Source: Mycolicibacterium iranicum (lineage in GTDB: Bacteria > Actinomycetota > Actinomycetes > Mycobacteriales > Mycobacteriaceae). From it: a stretch of DNA of 64,000 bases. The position numbers and the translations under genes are program-made. Of this stretch, positions 1-10,384 are shown in pieces (position 1 is the first letter of the stretch; every line of letters starts with the position of its first letter). Location of the stretch: assembly GCF_002101705.1 (NCBI RefSeq), contig NZ_LQPC01000043.1, forward strand, positions 1 to 64,000, written 5' to 3'. The notes under the pieces are model-generated. The model saw only the letters and a list, made by a program, of their open reading frames with translations, had not been told where the DNA came from and made no database searches.

Positions 1-41
1 GGAGCACCCAAAGGACCCACCCGACAACCCCCGAAACGACA

Positions 42-73
42 ACAGCCGAACCTACAAACGTAGGTCCGGCTGT
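42..73 (-). terminator. Hairpin terminator downstream of tRNA-Arg
   Basis: Bases 42-55 and 60-73 form a 14-bp stem with one A/C mismatch and the tetraloop AAAC. It lies 25 bases beyond the 3' end of the minus-strand tRNA-Arg. There is no strong T-run, as is common for mycobacterial terminators. It could equally serve a gene to the left of the window. Confidence 0.6.
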
Positions 74-97
74 CGCCGATGTCCTGAGACATCACAC

Positions 98-174
98 TGG
101 CGCCCCCGGCAGGAATCGAACCTGCGACCTAGGGATTAGAAGGCCCTTGCTCTATCCAACTGAGCTACGGAGGC
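98..174 (-). tRNA. tRNA-Arg (anticodon TCT)
   Basis: The reverse complement folds as a complete cloverleaf. The acceptor stem GCCTCCG pairs with CGGGGGC, the D-arm is GCTC...GAGC, and the anticodon loop CTTCTAA holds TCT. The T-arm is GCAGG-TTCGATT-CCTGC, followed by an encoded GCCA end. The anticodon stem has one mismatch at its loop-closing pair. Confidence 0.96.
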
Positions 175-272
175 TGCGTCGAGGAGTGTATCGCGAGCAC
201 GGGCTGTGACCGCTGCGGCAACAGCGACTAAAGCCGCTCCGAGTCCGACGGGCGCCGACTAGTTTGGTGCGC

Positions 273-1769
273 ATGAGCAATGCGCCGGACTTGGACGCGG
301 CCGGACTGCCGGAGGAACTCAGCCCGCTCGACCAGATCCTGCATCGCGGGGAAGCCAATCCTCGCACCCGCTCGGGGATCATGACCGTCGAGCTCCTCGA
401 CACCACCCCCGACTGGGACAGGTTCCGCACCCGCTTCGAACACGCGTCGCGCAAGGTCCTTCGGCTGCGTCAGAAAGTCGTCACGCCCACCCTCCCTACC
501 GCGGCGCCGCGCTGGGTGGTGGATCCCGACTTCAATCTCGACTTCCACTTGCGTCGTGTGCGCGTACCGGAGCCGGGCACCTTCCGCCAGGTGATGGATC
601 TCGCCGAGATTGCCGCCCAGTCGCCGCTCGACATCTCGCGGCCGTTGTGGACGGCCACGCTGATCGAGGGGGTGGAGAACGGCCAGGCCGCCTTGATGGT
701 TCACCTGAGCCACGCCGTCACCGACGGTGTCGGCGGTGTCGAGATGTTCGCCAACCTGTACGACCTCGAACGCGATCCACCGCCGCAGCCGGCGCCGCCG
801 CTACCCGTTCCGGCGGACCTGTCACCGAACGATCTGATGCGCCGCGGGCTCAACCGCCTGCCCGGCACCATCGTCGGCAACATGCGCAACGCTGTCGTCG
901 GTGCCGTCAAAGGTGTCGGCCATGTCGTTCGCGACCCGATGAACCGGCTGGGCAGCGCATTCGACTATGCGATGTCGGGGGTCCGCGTGGTCGGCCCGGT
1001 CGCCGAGCCGTCGCCGATCCTGCGGCGGCGCAGCCTGTCGACGCGCAGCGAAGCCATCGACATCGAGTTCGGCGACCTGCACCGGGCCTCGAAGGCGGCG
1101 GGGGGCTCCATCAACGATGCCTACCTGGCCGGTCTGTGCGGCGCGTTGCGGCTCTACCACCAGGCCAAGGGCGTACCCGTCGACACGCTGCCGATGGCCG
1201 TTCCGGTCAACTTGCGCTCCGACGACGACCCCGCCGGGGGCAACCGCTTCGCCGGGATCAACCTTGCGGCACCCATCGGTCTGTCCGACCCCGAGGCCCG
1301 CATCCAGAACATCCGCTCGCAGATGACCAGTAAGCGCGACGAACGCGCCCTCGACATGGTCGGCGCGATCGCGCCCGTGGTCAGCCTCCTGCCCGACAGC
1401 GTGCTCGAATCGATGGCCGGATCAATCGTCAACTCCGACGTGCAGGCGAGCAATGTGCCCGTCTATGCGGGAGACACCTTCATCGCCGGCGCAAAAGTGT
1501 TGCGCCAGTATGGTCTTGGGCCGCTGCCCGGCGTCGCGATGATGGTGGTGCTGGTCTCGCGGTCTGGCTACTGCACGATCACCGCCCGCTACGACCGGGC
1601 CTCCATCACCGATCCGGATCTGTTCGCGCAGTGCCTGCTGGCCGGATTCGACGAGGTTCTCGCCCTCGGTGGTGACGGCCGGGCGACGCCCGCCACGTTC
1701 ACCGAGTCCTCCGAAGACACCGAATCCCAGCAAAGCACAGTGAATCTGAACGGAAGTGGCCAGCAGTGA
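273..1769 (+). CDS. WS/DGAT-family O-acyltransferase (Rv2484c-like)
   Basis: Probable wax ester synthase/diacylglycerol acyltransferase of 498 aa, which would move an acyl group from acyl-CoA to a diacylglycerol or alcohol at the membrane. The N-terminus LSPLDQILHRGE and the C-terminal domain are typical of the family. The catalytic HHxxxDG motif reads SHAVTDG (about residue 150), so the first His is Ser while the second His and the Asp remain. ATG 273 is preferred over TTG 264 in the same frame. The stop overlaps the plsC GTG by four bases (GTGA), giving a lipid-acyltransferase operon with plsC and plsB2 as in M. tuberculosis Rv2484c-Rv2482c. Substrate is not determinable from sequence. Confidence 0.88.
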   Translation: MSNAPDLDAAGLPEELSPLDQILHRGEANPRTRSGIMTVELLDTTPDWDRFRTRFEHASRKVLRLRQKVVTPTLPTAAPRWVVDPDFNLDFHLRRVRVPEPGTFRQVMDLAEIAAQSPLDISRPLWTATLIEGVENGQAALMVHLSHAVTDGVGGVEMFANLYDLERDPPPQPAPPLPVPADLSPNDLMRRGLNRLPGTIVGNMRNAVVGAVKGVGHVVRDPMNRLGSAFDYAMSGVRVVGPVAEPSPILRRRSLSTRSEAIDIEFGDLHRASKAAGGSINDAYLAGLCGALRLYHQAKGVPVDTLPMAVPVNLRSDDDPAGGNRFAGINLAAPIGLSDPEARIQNIRSQMTSKRDERALDMVGAIAPVVSLLPDSVLESMAGSIVNSDVQASNVPVYAGDTFIAGAKVLRQYGLGPLPGVAMMVVLVSRSGYCTITARYDRASITDPDLFAQCLLAGFDEVLALGGDGRATPATFTESSEDTESQQSTVNLNGSGQQ

Positions 1770-3325
1770 CGACACCGGGCAGCGGGGAGATGCGTCTCCC
1801 AGGATCGGTCGCCGAGGTGCGGGCTAGCGAAAGCGGACCGCATATCGGGGCGTTCTTCGACCTCGACGGGACGCTCGTCGCCGGGTTCACCGGCGTGATC
1901 ATGACGCAGGACCGGTTGCGGCGCAGGCAGATGTCGGCGGGTGAGTTCATCGGCATGGTGCAGGCCGGCCTGAACCACCAGCTGGGCCGGTCCGAATTCG
2001 AGGATCTCATCGGCAAGGGCGCCCGCATGCTGCGCGGCAACTCGGTCGATGACGTCGACGAGTTGGCCGAACGACTGTTCGTCCAGAAGGTCGTCGGCAG
2101 AATCTATCCCGAGATGCGTGAGCTCGTCCGGGCGCACATGGCCCGCGGCCACACCGTCGTGCTCAGCTCGTCGGCGCTGACCGTCCAGGTCGAGCCTGTG
2201 GCCCGCTTCCTGGGGATCAACAACGTCCTGAGCAACAAGTTCGAGACCGACGACGATGGTCTGATCACCGGTGAAGTTCAGCGCCCGATCATCTGGGGTC
2301 CTGGAAAGGCAAGGGCGGTACAGGAATTCGCGGCTGCCAATAATATCGACCTTTCGAAGAGCTACTTCTACGCCGACGGCGACGAGGATGTCGCCCTGAT
2401 GTACCTCGTCGGGAACCCACGCCCCACCAACCCCGAGGGCAAGATGGCGGCCGTCGCGGCGAAGCGAGGCTGGCCGATTCTGCGGTTCAGCAGCCGCAGC
2501 GGTGCGAGCCCCGCCTCGCAACTGCGCACCGTCGCGGGCATCGCGAGCATGGTGCCTATCGCGGCCAGCGCTCTCGGCGTCGGTCTGCTGACTCGCAACA
2601 GGCGCACGGGCGTCAACTTCTTCACCTCGACCTTCGGCCGGACCCTGCTCGACATCGTCGGCATCGACCTGCAGGTCATCGGCAGGGAGAACCTGACCGC
2701 TCAGCGGCCCGCGGTGTTCATCTTCAACCACCGCAACCAAGCCGATCCCCTCATCGCCGGCCGCCTTGTCAGCGACAACTTCACCTCGGTGGGCAAGAAG
2801 GAACTCGAGAACGATCCGATCGTCGGCACCCTCGGCAAGATCATGGACGCCGCGTTCATCGACCGAGACGATCCGCAGAAGGCCATCGAGGGACTCAAGA
2901 AGGTCGAAGATCTAGCACGCAAGGGGCTTTCGATCCTCATCGCGCCCGAAGGCACGCGCCTGGACACCACTGAGGTGGGCGCCTTCAAGAAGGGGCCGTT
3001 CCGCATAGCGATGTCGGTGGGGATTCCCATCGTGCCGATCGTCATTCGCAATGCGGAGGTGATCGCTGCCCGTGACTCGAGCACGTTCAATCCAGGAACC
3101 GTGGATATCGCTGTCTACCCGCCGATCTCGGTGGATGACTGGACGCACGACAACCTGCCCGAGCGCATCGACGAGATTCGCCAGCTCTATCTCGACACGC
3201 TGAAGGAGTGGCCGCACGACGAACTGAAATTGCCCGACCTGTACACGCGCGCCAAACCTGCCAAGAAGTCGGCCAAGCGTAAGGCGCCGGCCAAGAAGGC
3301 CGCCGCACCCAAGGGGCGGCCGTGA
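1766..3325 (+). CDS. plsC: Bifunctional HAD hydrolase / 1-acylglycerol-3-phosphate acyltransferase PlsC
   Basis: A 519-aa two-domain protein. The N-terminal half is a HAD-IB phosphatase-like domain (FFDLDGTL near residue 30, YADGDEDVA near 210). The C-terminal half is a PlsC acyltransferase with the HX4D motif NHRNQADP (about residue 320) and EGTR (about 393). It should acylate lysophosphatidic acid to phosphatidic acid at the membrane; the natural substrate of the HAD domain is unknown. The end is a Lys/Ala-rich basic tail (AKPAKKSAKRKAPAKKA). It overlaps the previous gene and plsB2 by four bases each, so translation is coupled. The domain fusion is the usual form in mycobacteria. Confidence 0.95.
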   Translation: MTTPGSGEMRLPGSVAEVRASESGPHIGAFFDLDGTLVAGFTGVIMTQDRLRRRQMSAGEFIGMVQAGLNHQLGRSEFEDLIGKGARMLRGNSVDDVDELAERLFVQKVVGRIYPEMRELVRAHMARGHTVVLSSSALTVQVEPVARFLGINNVLSNKFETDDDGLITGEVQRPIIWGPGKARAVQEFAAANNIDLSKSYFYADGDEDVALMYLVGNPRPTNPEGKMAAVAAKRGWPILRFSSRSGASPASQLRTVAGIASMVPIAASALGVGLLTRNRRTGVNFFTSTFGRTLLDIVGIDLQVIGRENLTAQRPAVFIFNHRNQADPLIAGRLVSDNFTSVGKKELENDPIVGTLGKIMDAAFIDRDDPQKAIEGLKKVEDLARKGLSILIAPEGTRLDTTEVGAFKKGPFRIAMSVGIPIVPIVIRNAEVIAARDSSTFNPGTVDIAVYPPISVDDWTHDNLPERIDEIRQLYLDTLKEWPHDELKLPDLYTRAKPAKKSAKRKAPAKKAAAPKGRP

Positions 3326-5673
3326 AGATCCGCGCCGACGACATTGCGGCCTACACCGCGGTTGGCGACACCCTGGTCCTCGCCGCAGGGTCCTCACCCG
3401 CCGAGGAGGCGCTGCTCAACGACTGGTTGGAGAGCCAGCGGCGCGCGCACCCCGAATCGACGATCGAGGTGCTCAGGCTGCCCGCCGACGACGATCCGCC
3501 ACCGGCCACGCTCGCCCGGCTCGTCCAACTGCTGGGAGCCGACGAGGATCGATCCGTCGTCCCGGTCAGAGTGTTCTGGATCCCCGGCGGTCTTCCGACC
3601 CGCTCCAAAGTGGTGGCGCTGATCTCCGGCCGCGATACGTACCGTCCGCCGAAAGTGTTGCAGCACAGCATCCTCAAGCGTGATCCGTCCCGTGCACGTG
3701 TCGTCGCGGGCGAACCGGCCAAGGTATCCGAGCTGCACCAGCGCTGGAGCGAGACCACAGTCGCCGAGAACCCCAGGGAATTCGCCCGATTCGTGATCCG
3801 TCGCGCGATCCTGGCCATCGAGCGTGTCGAACTGCGCCTGCTCGGCCCCGAATACAAGTCGCCGCAGCTGATCAAGCCGGAAGTGCTCGCGTCGGCCCGG
3901 TTTCGGGAGGGGCTGGCGAAGATCCCCGGCGCGACCGTCGAACAAGCCGGCGAGATGCTCGACGAACTCAGCACCGGCTGGAGCCGATTCTCGGTCGACC
4001 TGATTCCGTCGCTGGGTCGCGCGATCTTCAGCCGCGGATTCGATCCGAACATCGACTACGACCGTGCCGAGGTCGAGGTCATGCGCCACGCGCTGGAAAC
4101 CCATCCGGCGGTGCTGCTGTTCTCCCACCGGTCCTACCTCGACGGCGCGATCGTGCCCGTCGCGATGCAGGAGAACCGGCTTCCGCCGGTCCACACCTTC
4201 GCAGGCATCAACCTGTCGTTCGGGTTCATGGGCCCACTCATGCGCCGCTCCGGCGTCATCTTCCTGCGCCGCAAGCTCGACGACCCGCTGTACAAGTTCG
4301 TGCTGCGCCAGTTCGTCGGCTACATCGTCGAGAAGCGGTTCAACCTGTCCTGGGCGATCGAAGGGACGCGGTCGCGCACCGGAAAGATGTTGCCGCCCAA
4401 GCTCGGCCTGCTCGCCTACGTCGCCGATGCGTATCTCGACGGGCGCAGCGACGACATCCTGCTGCAGCCCGTGTCGATCAGCTTCGACCAGCTGCACGAA
4501 ACCGCCGAGTACGCGCGGTACGCCCGCGGCGGCGAGAAGACTCCCGAGGGGCTGTCGTGGCTCGTCAACTACATCCGGGCGCAAGGGGAACGCAACTACG
4601 GCAAGATCTACGTGCGTTTCCCCGAAGCGGTGTCGATGCGCGAATACCTCGGAGAACCGCACGGTCCGATGACCACCGACGAGTCGGCCAAGCGTCTCGC
4701 GATGCAGAAGATGGCGTTCGAGGTGGCCTGGCGCATCCTTCAGGTCACGCCCGTCAACGCGACGGCACTGGTGTCCGCGCTGCTGCTCAGCACCCGCGGT
4801 GTGGCGCTGACGCTGGACCAGCTTCACCACACGCTGCAGGACTCGCTGGACTATCTCGAGCGCAAGCAGACGCCGATGACCAACAGCGCGTTGCGGTTAC
4901 GCACTCCTGACGGTGTCCGGACCGCAGTCGACGCCCTGTCCAACGGACACCCGGTGACGCGGGTCGACGGTGGCACCGAACCCGTCTGGTACATCGCGCC
5001 GCAGGACGAGCTGGAGGCGTCGTTCTACCGGAATTCGCTCATCGATGCGTTCCTGGAGACCTCGCTGGTCGAGTTGGCGCTGGCCTACGCCTCCCGGGCC
5101 GAGTCGGATCGCCTCGAAGCGTTCTGGGCCCAGGTGATGCGGCTGCGCGATCTGTTGAAGTTCGACTTCTACTTCGCCGACTCCACGGCATTCCGGCAGC
5201 ACGTGGCGGAGGAGATGTCGTGGCATCCGAATTGGGAAAGCCATATTGAATCCGGCGGCGAGCAGATCGACGCATTACTGAGGTCGAAGCGTCCGTCGAT
5301 CGCCGGGCCGTTGCTCCGGCCGTTCTTCGAGGCCTATCAGATCGTCGCGGACGTGCTGCTCGATGCGCCGGCGGAAATTTCGGAGAAGGACCTGACGACC
5401 AAAGCGCTCGGCCTGGGCCAGCAGTACGTGGCCCAGGGGCGGGTGCAGAGCAACGAGTCGGTGTCTGCGTTGCTGTTCGTCACGGCCCGGCAGGTCGTCG
5501 CCGACCAGAAGCTGCTCGAACCGGCCGCCGACCTGGGCGAGCGGCGGCGAGCGTTCCGCAACGAACTGCGCGGCATCCTGACCGACATGGACAAGGTCGA
5601 CGCGTACTCGCGGCAGCAGTTCTTCGAGCGGGAGCGCAGCCGCAGACAACTGCGCAACGCACCTGTGTCGTAG
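3322..5673 (+). CDS. plsB2: Glycerol-3-phosphate 1-O-acyltransferase PlsB
   Basis: A 783-aa GPAT that catalyses the first acylation of glycerol-3-phosphate in phospholipid and triacylglycerol synthesis. The catalytic block HRSYLDGA (about residues 269-276) has the HX4D motif. IFLRRK and EGTRSRTGKM (about 346) match the other conserved acyltransferase blocks. Length and the long C-terminal region agree with mycobacterial PlsB2 (Rv2482c). GTG start with a GTGA overlap with plsC. With the two upstream genes it forms a three-step glycerolipid acylation operon. Confidence 0.96.
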   Translation: MKIRADDIAAYTAVGDTLVLAAGSSPAEEALLNDWLESQRRAHPESTIEVLRLPADDDPPPATLARLVQLLGADEDRSVVPVRVFWIPGGLPTRSKVVALISGRDTYRPPKVLQHSILKRDPSRARVVAGEPAKVSELHQRWSETTVAENPREFARFVIRRAILAIERVELRLLGPEYKSPQLIKPEVLASARFREGLAKIPGATVEQAGEMLDELSTGWSRFSVDLIPSLGRAIFSRGFDPNIDYDRAEVEVMRHALETHPAVLLFSHRSYLDGAIVPVAMQENRLPPVHTFAGINLSFGFMGPLMRRSGVIFLRRKLDDPLYKFVLRQFVGYIVEKRFNLSWAIEGTRSRTGKMLPPKLGLLAYVADAYLDGRSDDILLQPVSISFDQLHETAEYARYARGGEKTPEGLSWLVNYIRAQGERNYGKIYVRFPEAVSMREYLGEPHGPMTTDESAKRLAMQKMAFEVAWRILQVTPVNATALVSALLLSTRGVALTLDQLHHTLQDSLDYLERKQTPMTNSALRLRTPDGVRTAVDALSNGHPVTRVDGGTEPVWYIAPQDELEASFYRNSLIDAFLETSLVELALAYASRAESDRLEAFWAQVMRLRDLLKFDFYFADSTAFRQHVAEEMSWHPNWESHIESGGEQIDALLRSKRPSIAGPLLRPFFEAYQIVADVLLDAPAEISEKDLTTKALGLGQQYVAQGRVQSNESVSALLFVTARQVVADQKLLEPAADLGERRRAFRNELRGILTDMDKVDAYSRQQFFERERSRRQLRNAPVS

Positions 5674-5704
5674 ATCGCCTTCGACAAGGTCATACGCTGG
5701 CGTC

Positions 5705-7714
5705 ATGACCTCGCCGGATCGGTTAGCAGCCCGCACCGTGCCCGTGTGGTCGGTGCTCTACGGGGTGGCGCTGCTGGCCGGGGTGACGGCGGCGGCTTTG
5801 TCTGCGCTGTCGCTGGCCGATGCACTGACTGCGACGGGCCTGCCCGACCCCGGCCCGACGACCACCTACGGCTTGCCGTTCGTCAAGGCAGCCGGGGAGA
5901 TCGCCGCCGTGACGGCCGTCGGGTCGTTCCTGTTCGCGGCATTCCTGGTGCCACCCCAAAAGAGTCAGGTTCTCGACGCCGCCGGCTATCGCGCGCTGCG
6001 CATGGGCACGGTCGCCTCGGGCATCTGGGCGGTCTGCGCCGTGCTGATGGTGCCTCTGACGGTGTCCGATGTCAGTGGGCAGCCGCTGTCGACGAGGCTG
6101 AGCTTCGCCGATGTCTGGTCGGTGGCAGACCTGATCGAGATCGCCGGCGCCTGGCGGTGGACGGCCTTGTTCGCCATCCTGGTCACCGTCGTCAGCATTC
6201 CGGTGCTGCGCTGGTCATGGACGCCGTTGCTGTTCGCGGGTTCTCTGGTCACGCTTCTGCCGCTGGGCCTGACGGGACACTCGTCGGCCGGCGGCTCCCA
6301 CGACGTGGGCACCAACAGCCTGCTCATCCATCTGATCGCCGGGGCGCTGTGGGCAGGTGGTCTGCTCGCGCTTCTCGCGCATGCGCTCAGAGGGGGCGAA
6401 CACGCCGACGTCGCGGCGCGTCGATTCTCTGCGCTCGCACTGTGGTGTTTCGTGGCGATGGCGCTCAGCGGGGTCATCAACGCACTGGTGCGGGTTCGGC
6501 TGTCGGACCTGGTGAGCACCACCTACGGCGCGCTGGTCATGGTCAAGGTGGCGGCGCTGCTGACGCTCGGCGCCCTGGGCTGGCAGCAGCGCCGCAGGGC
6601 AGTGACTGCGTTGCAGAGCGACCCTGGAGCGCGCCGTGCGCTGATCCGCCTCGCCGTCGTGGAAGCGGTGGTTTTCGGTCTCACGTTCGGCGTGGCCGTC
6701 GCTCTCGGCCGCACACCTCCGCCCGCCCCGTTCGACCCGAACCTGTCGATCCCTGCCCTGGAGATCGGCTATGACCTGGCGGGCCCACCGACAGCGGCCC
6801 GGGTGCTGTTCGACTGGCGCTTCGACCTCGTCTTCGGCACGGCGGCGCTCGTGTTCGCGCTCGTCTACCTTGCCGCGGTGCGCAGGTTGCGGCGCCGTGG
6901 CGACGCATGGCCCACCGGACGAGTGGTGGCATGGTTGCTCGGCTGCCTGGTCCTGCTGCTGGCCACTTCGTCGGGCATCGGTCGATACATGCCCGCGATG
7001 TTCAGCATGCACATGATCGCGCACATGCTGTTGTCGATGCTGGCGCCGATTCTGCTCGTGCTCGGGGCTCCGGTGACGCTCGCGCTGCGCGCGCTTCCCG
7101 CCGCCGGACGTGATGCCCCGCCGGGTCCGCGGGAGTGGCTGCTGGCCGCACTGCATTCACGGGTCTCACAGGTGCTGACGAATCCGTTCGTCGCCACCGC
7201 GCTGTTCATCGTTGGCTTCTACGGCCTGTATTTCGGCGGCATCTTCGACGCCGTCGCCGGCAGCCACTCCGCTCACCTGGCGATGAACTTGCACTTCCTG
7301 CTGAGCGGCTATCTGTTCTATTGGGTGGTCATCGGTGTCGACCCGACACCGAGACCGATCCCGCATCTCGCCAAGCTGGGCATGGTGTTCGCGTCGCTGC
7401 CGCTGCACGCGTTCTTCGGGGTGGTGCTGATGGGCACCCAGTCGGTGATCGCCGAGACGTTCTACCGGTCGCTGCAACTGCCCTGGCACACGGACCTGAT
7501 GGGCGACCAGCGGCTCGGCGGCGGAATCGCTTGGGCCGCAGGCGAAGTACCGCTCGTGGTGGTGCTCATCGCGCTCTTCGTGCAGTGGCGCCGCAGTGAC
7601 GACCGCACCGCAAAGCGACTCGACCGGGCAGCAGATCGCGACGAGGATGCCGACTTGGCGGCCTACAACAACATGCTCGCCGAACTTGCACGGCGCGAGC
7701 GGGAACGCCACTGA
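5705..7714 (+). CDS. CopD-CtaG fusion membrane protein (cytochrome c oxidase assembly / copper)
   Basis: A 669-aa polytopic membrane protein with many hydrophobic helices. The middle (about 195-335) resembles the CopD copper-resistance domain. The C-terminal half (about 400-640) resembles the caa3-type CtaG assembly domain, with conserved His/Met-rich helices such as RYMPAMFSMHMIAHMLLSM. It resembles Rv0102. The family is linked to copper handling or insertion during cytochrome c oxidase assembly; the exact role here is inferred. The last 40 residues are charged and probably cytoplasmic. It starts at ATG 32 bases after plsB2, but its function does not fit the lipid operon. Confidence 0.88.
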   Translation: MTSPDRLAARTVPVWSVLYGVALLAGVTAAALSALSLADALTATGLPDPGPTTTYGLPFVKAAGEIAAVTAVGSFLFAAFLVPPQKSQVLDAAGYRALRMGTVASGIWAVCAVLMVPLTVSDVSGQPLSTRLSFADVWSVADLIEIAGAWRWTALFAILVTVVSIPVLRWSWTPLLFAGSLVTLLPLGLTGHSSAGGSHDVGTNSLLIHLIAGALWAGGLLALLAHALRGGEHADVAARRFSALALWCFVAMALSGVINALVRVRLSDLVSTTYGALVMVKVAALLTLGALGWQQRRRAVTALQSDPGARRALIRLAVVEAVVFGLTFGVAVALGRTPPPAPFDPNLSIPALEIGYDLAGPPTAARVLFDWRFDLVFGTAALVFALVYLAAVRRLRRRGDAWPTGRVVAWLLGCLVLLLATSSGIGRYMPAMFSMHMIAHMLLSMLAPILLVLGAPVTLALRALPAAGRDAPPGPREWLLAALHSRVSQVLTNPFVATALFIVGFYGLYFGGIFDAVAGSHSAHLAMNLHFLLSGYLFYWVVIGVDPTPRPIPHLAKLGMVFASLPLHAFFGVVLMGTQSVIAETFYRSLQLPWHTDLMGDQRLGGGIAWAAGEVPLVVVLIALFVQWRRSDDRTAKRLDRAADRDEDADLAAYNNMLAELARRERERH

Positions 7715-7749
7715 CGCTCCCGGGGGGCGCAACAGGCGGCGACATCTGC

Positions 7750-7784
7750 TTCATATTTTCAGATGTTCAGGTATTCAGGTGTTG
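7750..7784. repeat. AT-rich block of 8-bp tandem repeats upstream of ssb
   Basis: Three direct copies of TTCAGRTR follow one another at 7758, 7766 and 7774 with an exact 8-base period; on the other strand they read as TGAA every 8 bases, with a fourth TGAA just before. The block is strikingly AT-rich for this genome and is followed by TAGCGT, which fits a TANNNT -10 box. It lies in the 305-base gap between the CopD/CtaG gene and ssb, where no convincing gene is seen. A binding site for a metal-responsive or other regulator is possible but unproven. Confidence 0.55.
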
Positions 7785-8019
7785 TGCTAGCGTTGCCGGC
7801 ACGGGCCGGCCAGGCGACAGCGATGCAGCACATCGACGCCATGGCCGGCCCGCACCAGGTGAGCCTCGGTTATCCCCACATCGTTTTTCATCCACAGCCT
7901 GCGGTCGCCGCTGGTGTGTCCGCGGGTGAGATGTCGGCGGCGACGCGCTCAATGGCGGTGTCATCAACGGGCCAGGCAGGTGCCTGACCCGTAGCCAAGG
8001 AAAAGGGAAAGGCACCGCC

Positions 8020-8481
8020 ATGTTCGAGACACCCATCACCATCGTCGGCACCATCGCCACCAAGCCGGACCGCCGCTGGGTGGGTGACCAGGAACTCATC
8101 AAGTTCCGTGTCGCCAGCAATTCCCGTCGCCGCACCGCCGACGGCACCTGGGAGCCCGGGAACTCGCTGTACGCAACAGTGAACTGCTGGGGGCGCCTCA
8201 TCACCGGGGTCGGCGCGGGCCTGGGGAAGGGAGATCCCGTCATCGTTGTTGGAAACGTGTACACCAGCGAATACGAAGACCGCGACGGGAACCGCAGGTC
8301 GTCCCTGGAGATCCGCGCGACCTCCGTGGGCCCGGATTTGGCGCGTTGCATCGTCCGCATGGAAAGCCGCAAGCATCCCGAGCCGCCGCAGGCGAACGCG
8401 CAGGCAGGGTCCGAGCCGGGCGAGGACGCCTCGGACGAGGACGTTCCGGAGGTCGACGAGGCGCTGCCGCTGAGCGCCTAG
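8020..8481 (+). CDS. Single-stranded DNA-binding protein (second SSB, Rv2478c-like)
   Basis: A 153-aa protein with a single OB-fold SSB domain (residues about 1-110): FETPITIVGTIATKPDRRW at the N-terminus and CWGRL and VIVVGNVYTSEYEDRDG in the core. The acidic tail ends DEDVPEVDEALPLSA instead of the DDDIPF-type tip of the essential SSB, so it is probably the accessory paralogue. In mycobacteria the second SSB is thought to act in stress or repair. AAAAGGGAAAGG lies upstream of ATG 8020. The next gene is ettA, as in M. tuberculosis. Confidence 0.9.
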   Translation: MFETPITIVGTIATKPDRRWVGDQELIKFRVASNSRRRTADGTWEPGNSLYATVNCWGRLITGVGAGLGKGDPVIVVGNVYTSEYEDRDGNRRSSLEIRATSVGPDLARCIVRMESRKHPEPPQANAQAGSEPGEDASDEDVPEVDEALPLSA

Positions 8482-8592
8482 CGGCCAACGGGCCCGATAC
8501 CGGCGCGCCTAGGATGGTTCCCGACTATCGCGTGGTCCGAACCGTCCGCTGTATTCGAGACCCGAGATCTGAGAAAGGCGACATCTGAGGCT

Positions 8593-10266
<1,674 letters not shown>

Positions 10267-10384
10267 TCTCGTTCTGCGGACCAGGTAACCGGGTGCGCAC
10301 GCGAGGAGCAGTCCAGTCCGAGCCCCAGTGCGCCCGGTTGCAGCCAACGACGGCCGGTGCGCACGTGTGAGTCAGGAGCGGCGA

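Noticed and set aside
1589..2740. 383-codon minus-strand open frame opposite plsC
   Set aside because: Antisense to a confident two-domain enzyme; no recognisable motif.
7763..7987. 74-codon plus-strand frame between the CopD/CtaG gene and ssb
   Set aside because: No ribosome-binding site or domain, and it starts inside the tandem repeat block; treated as intergenic.
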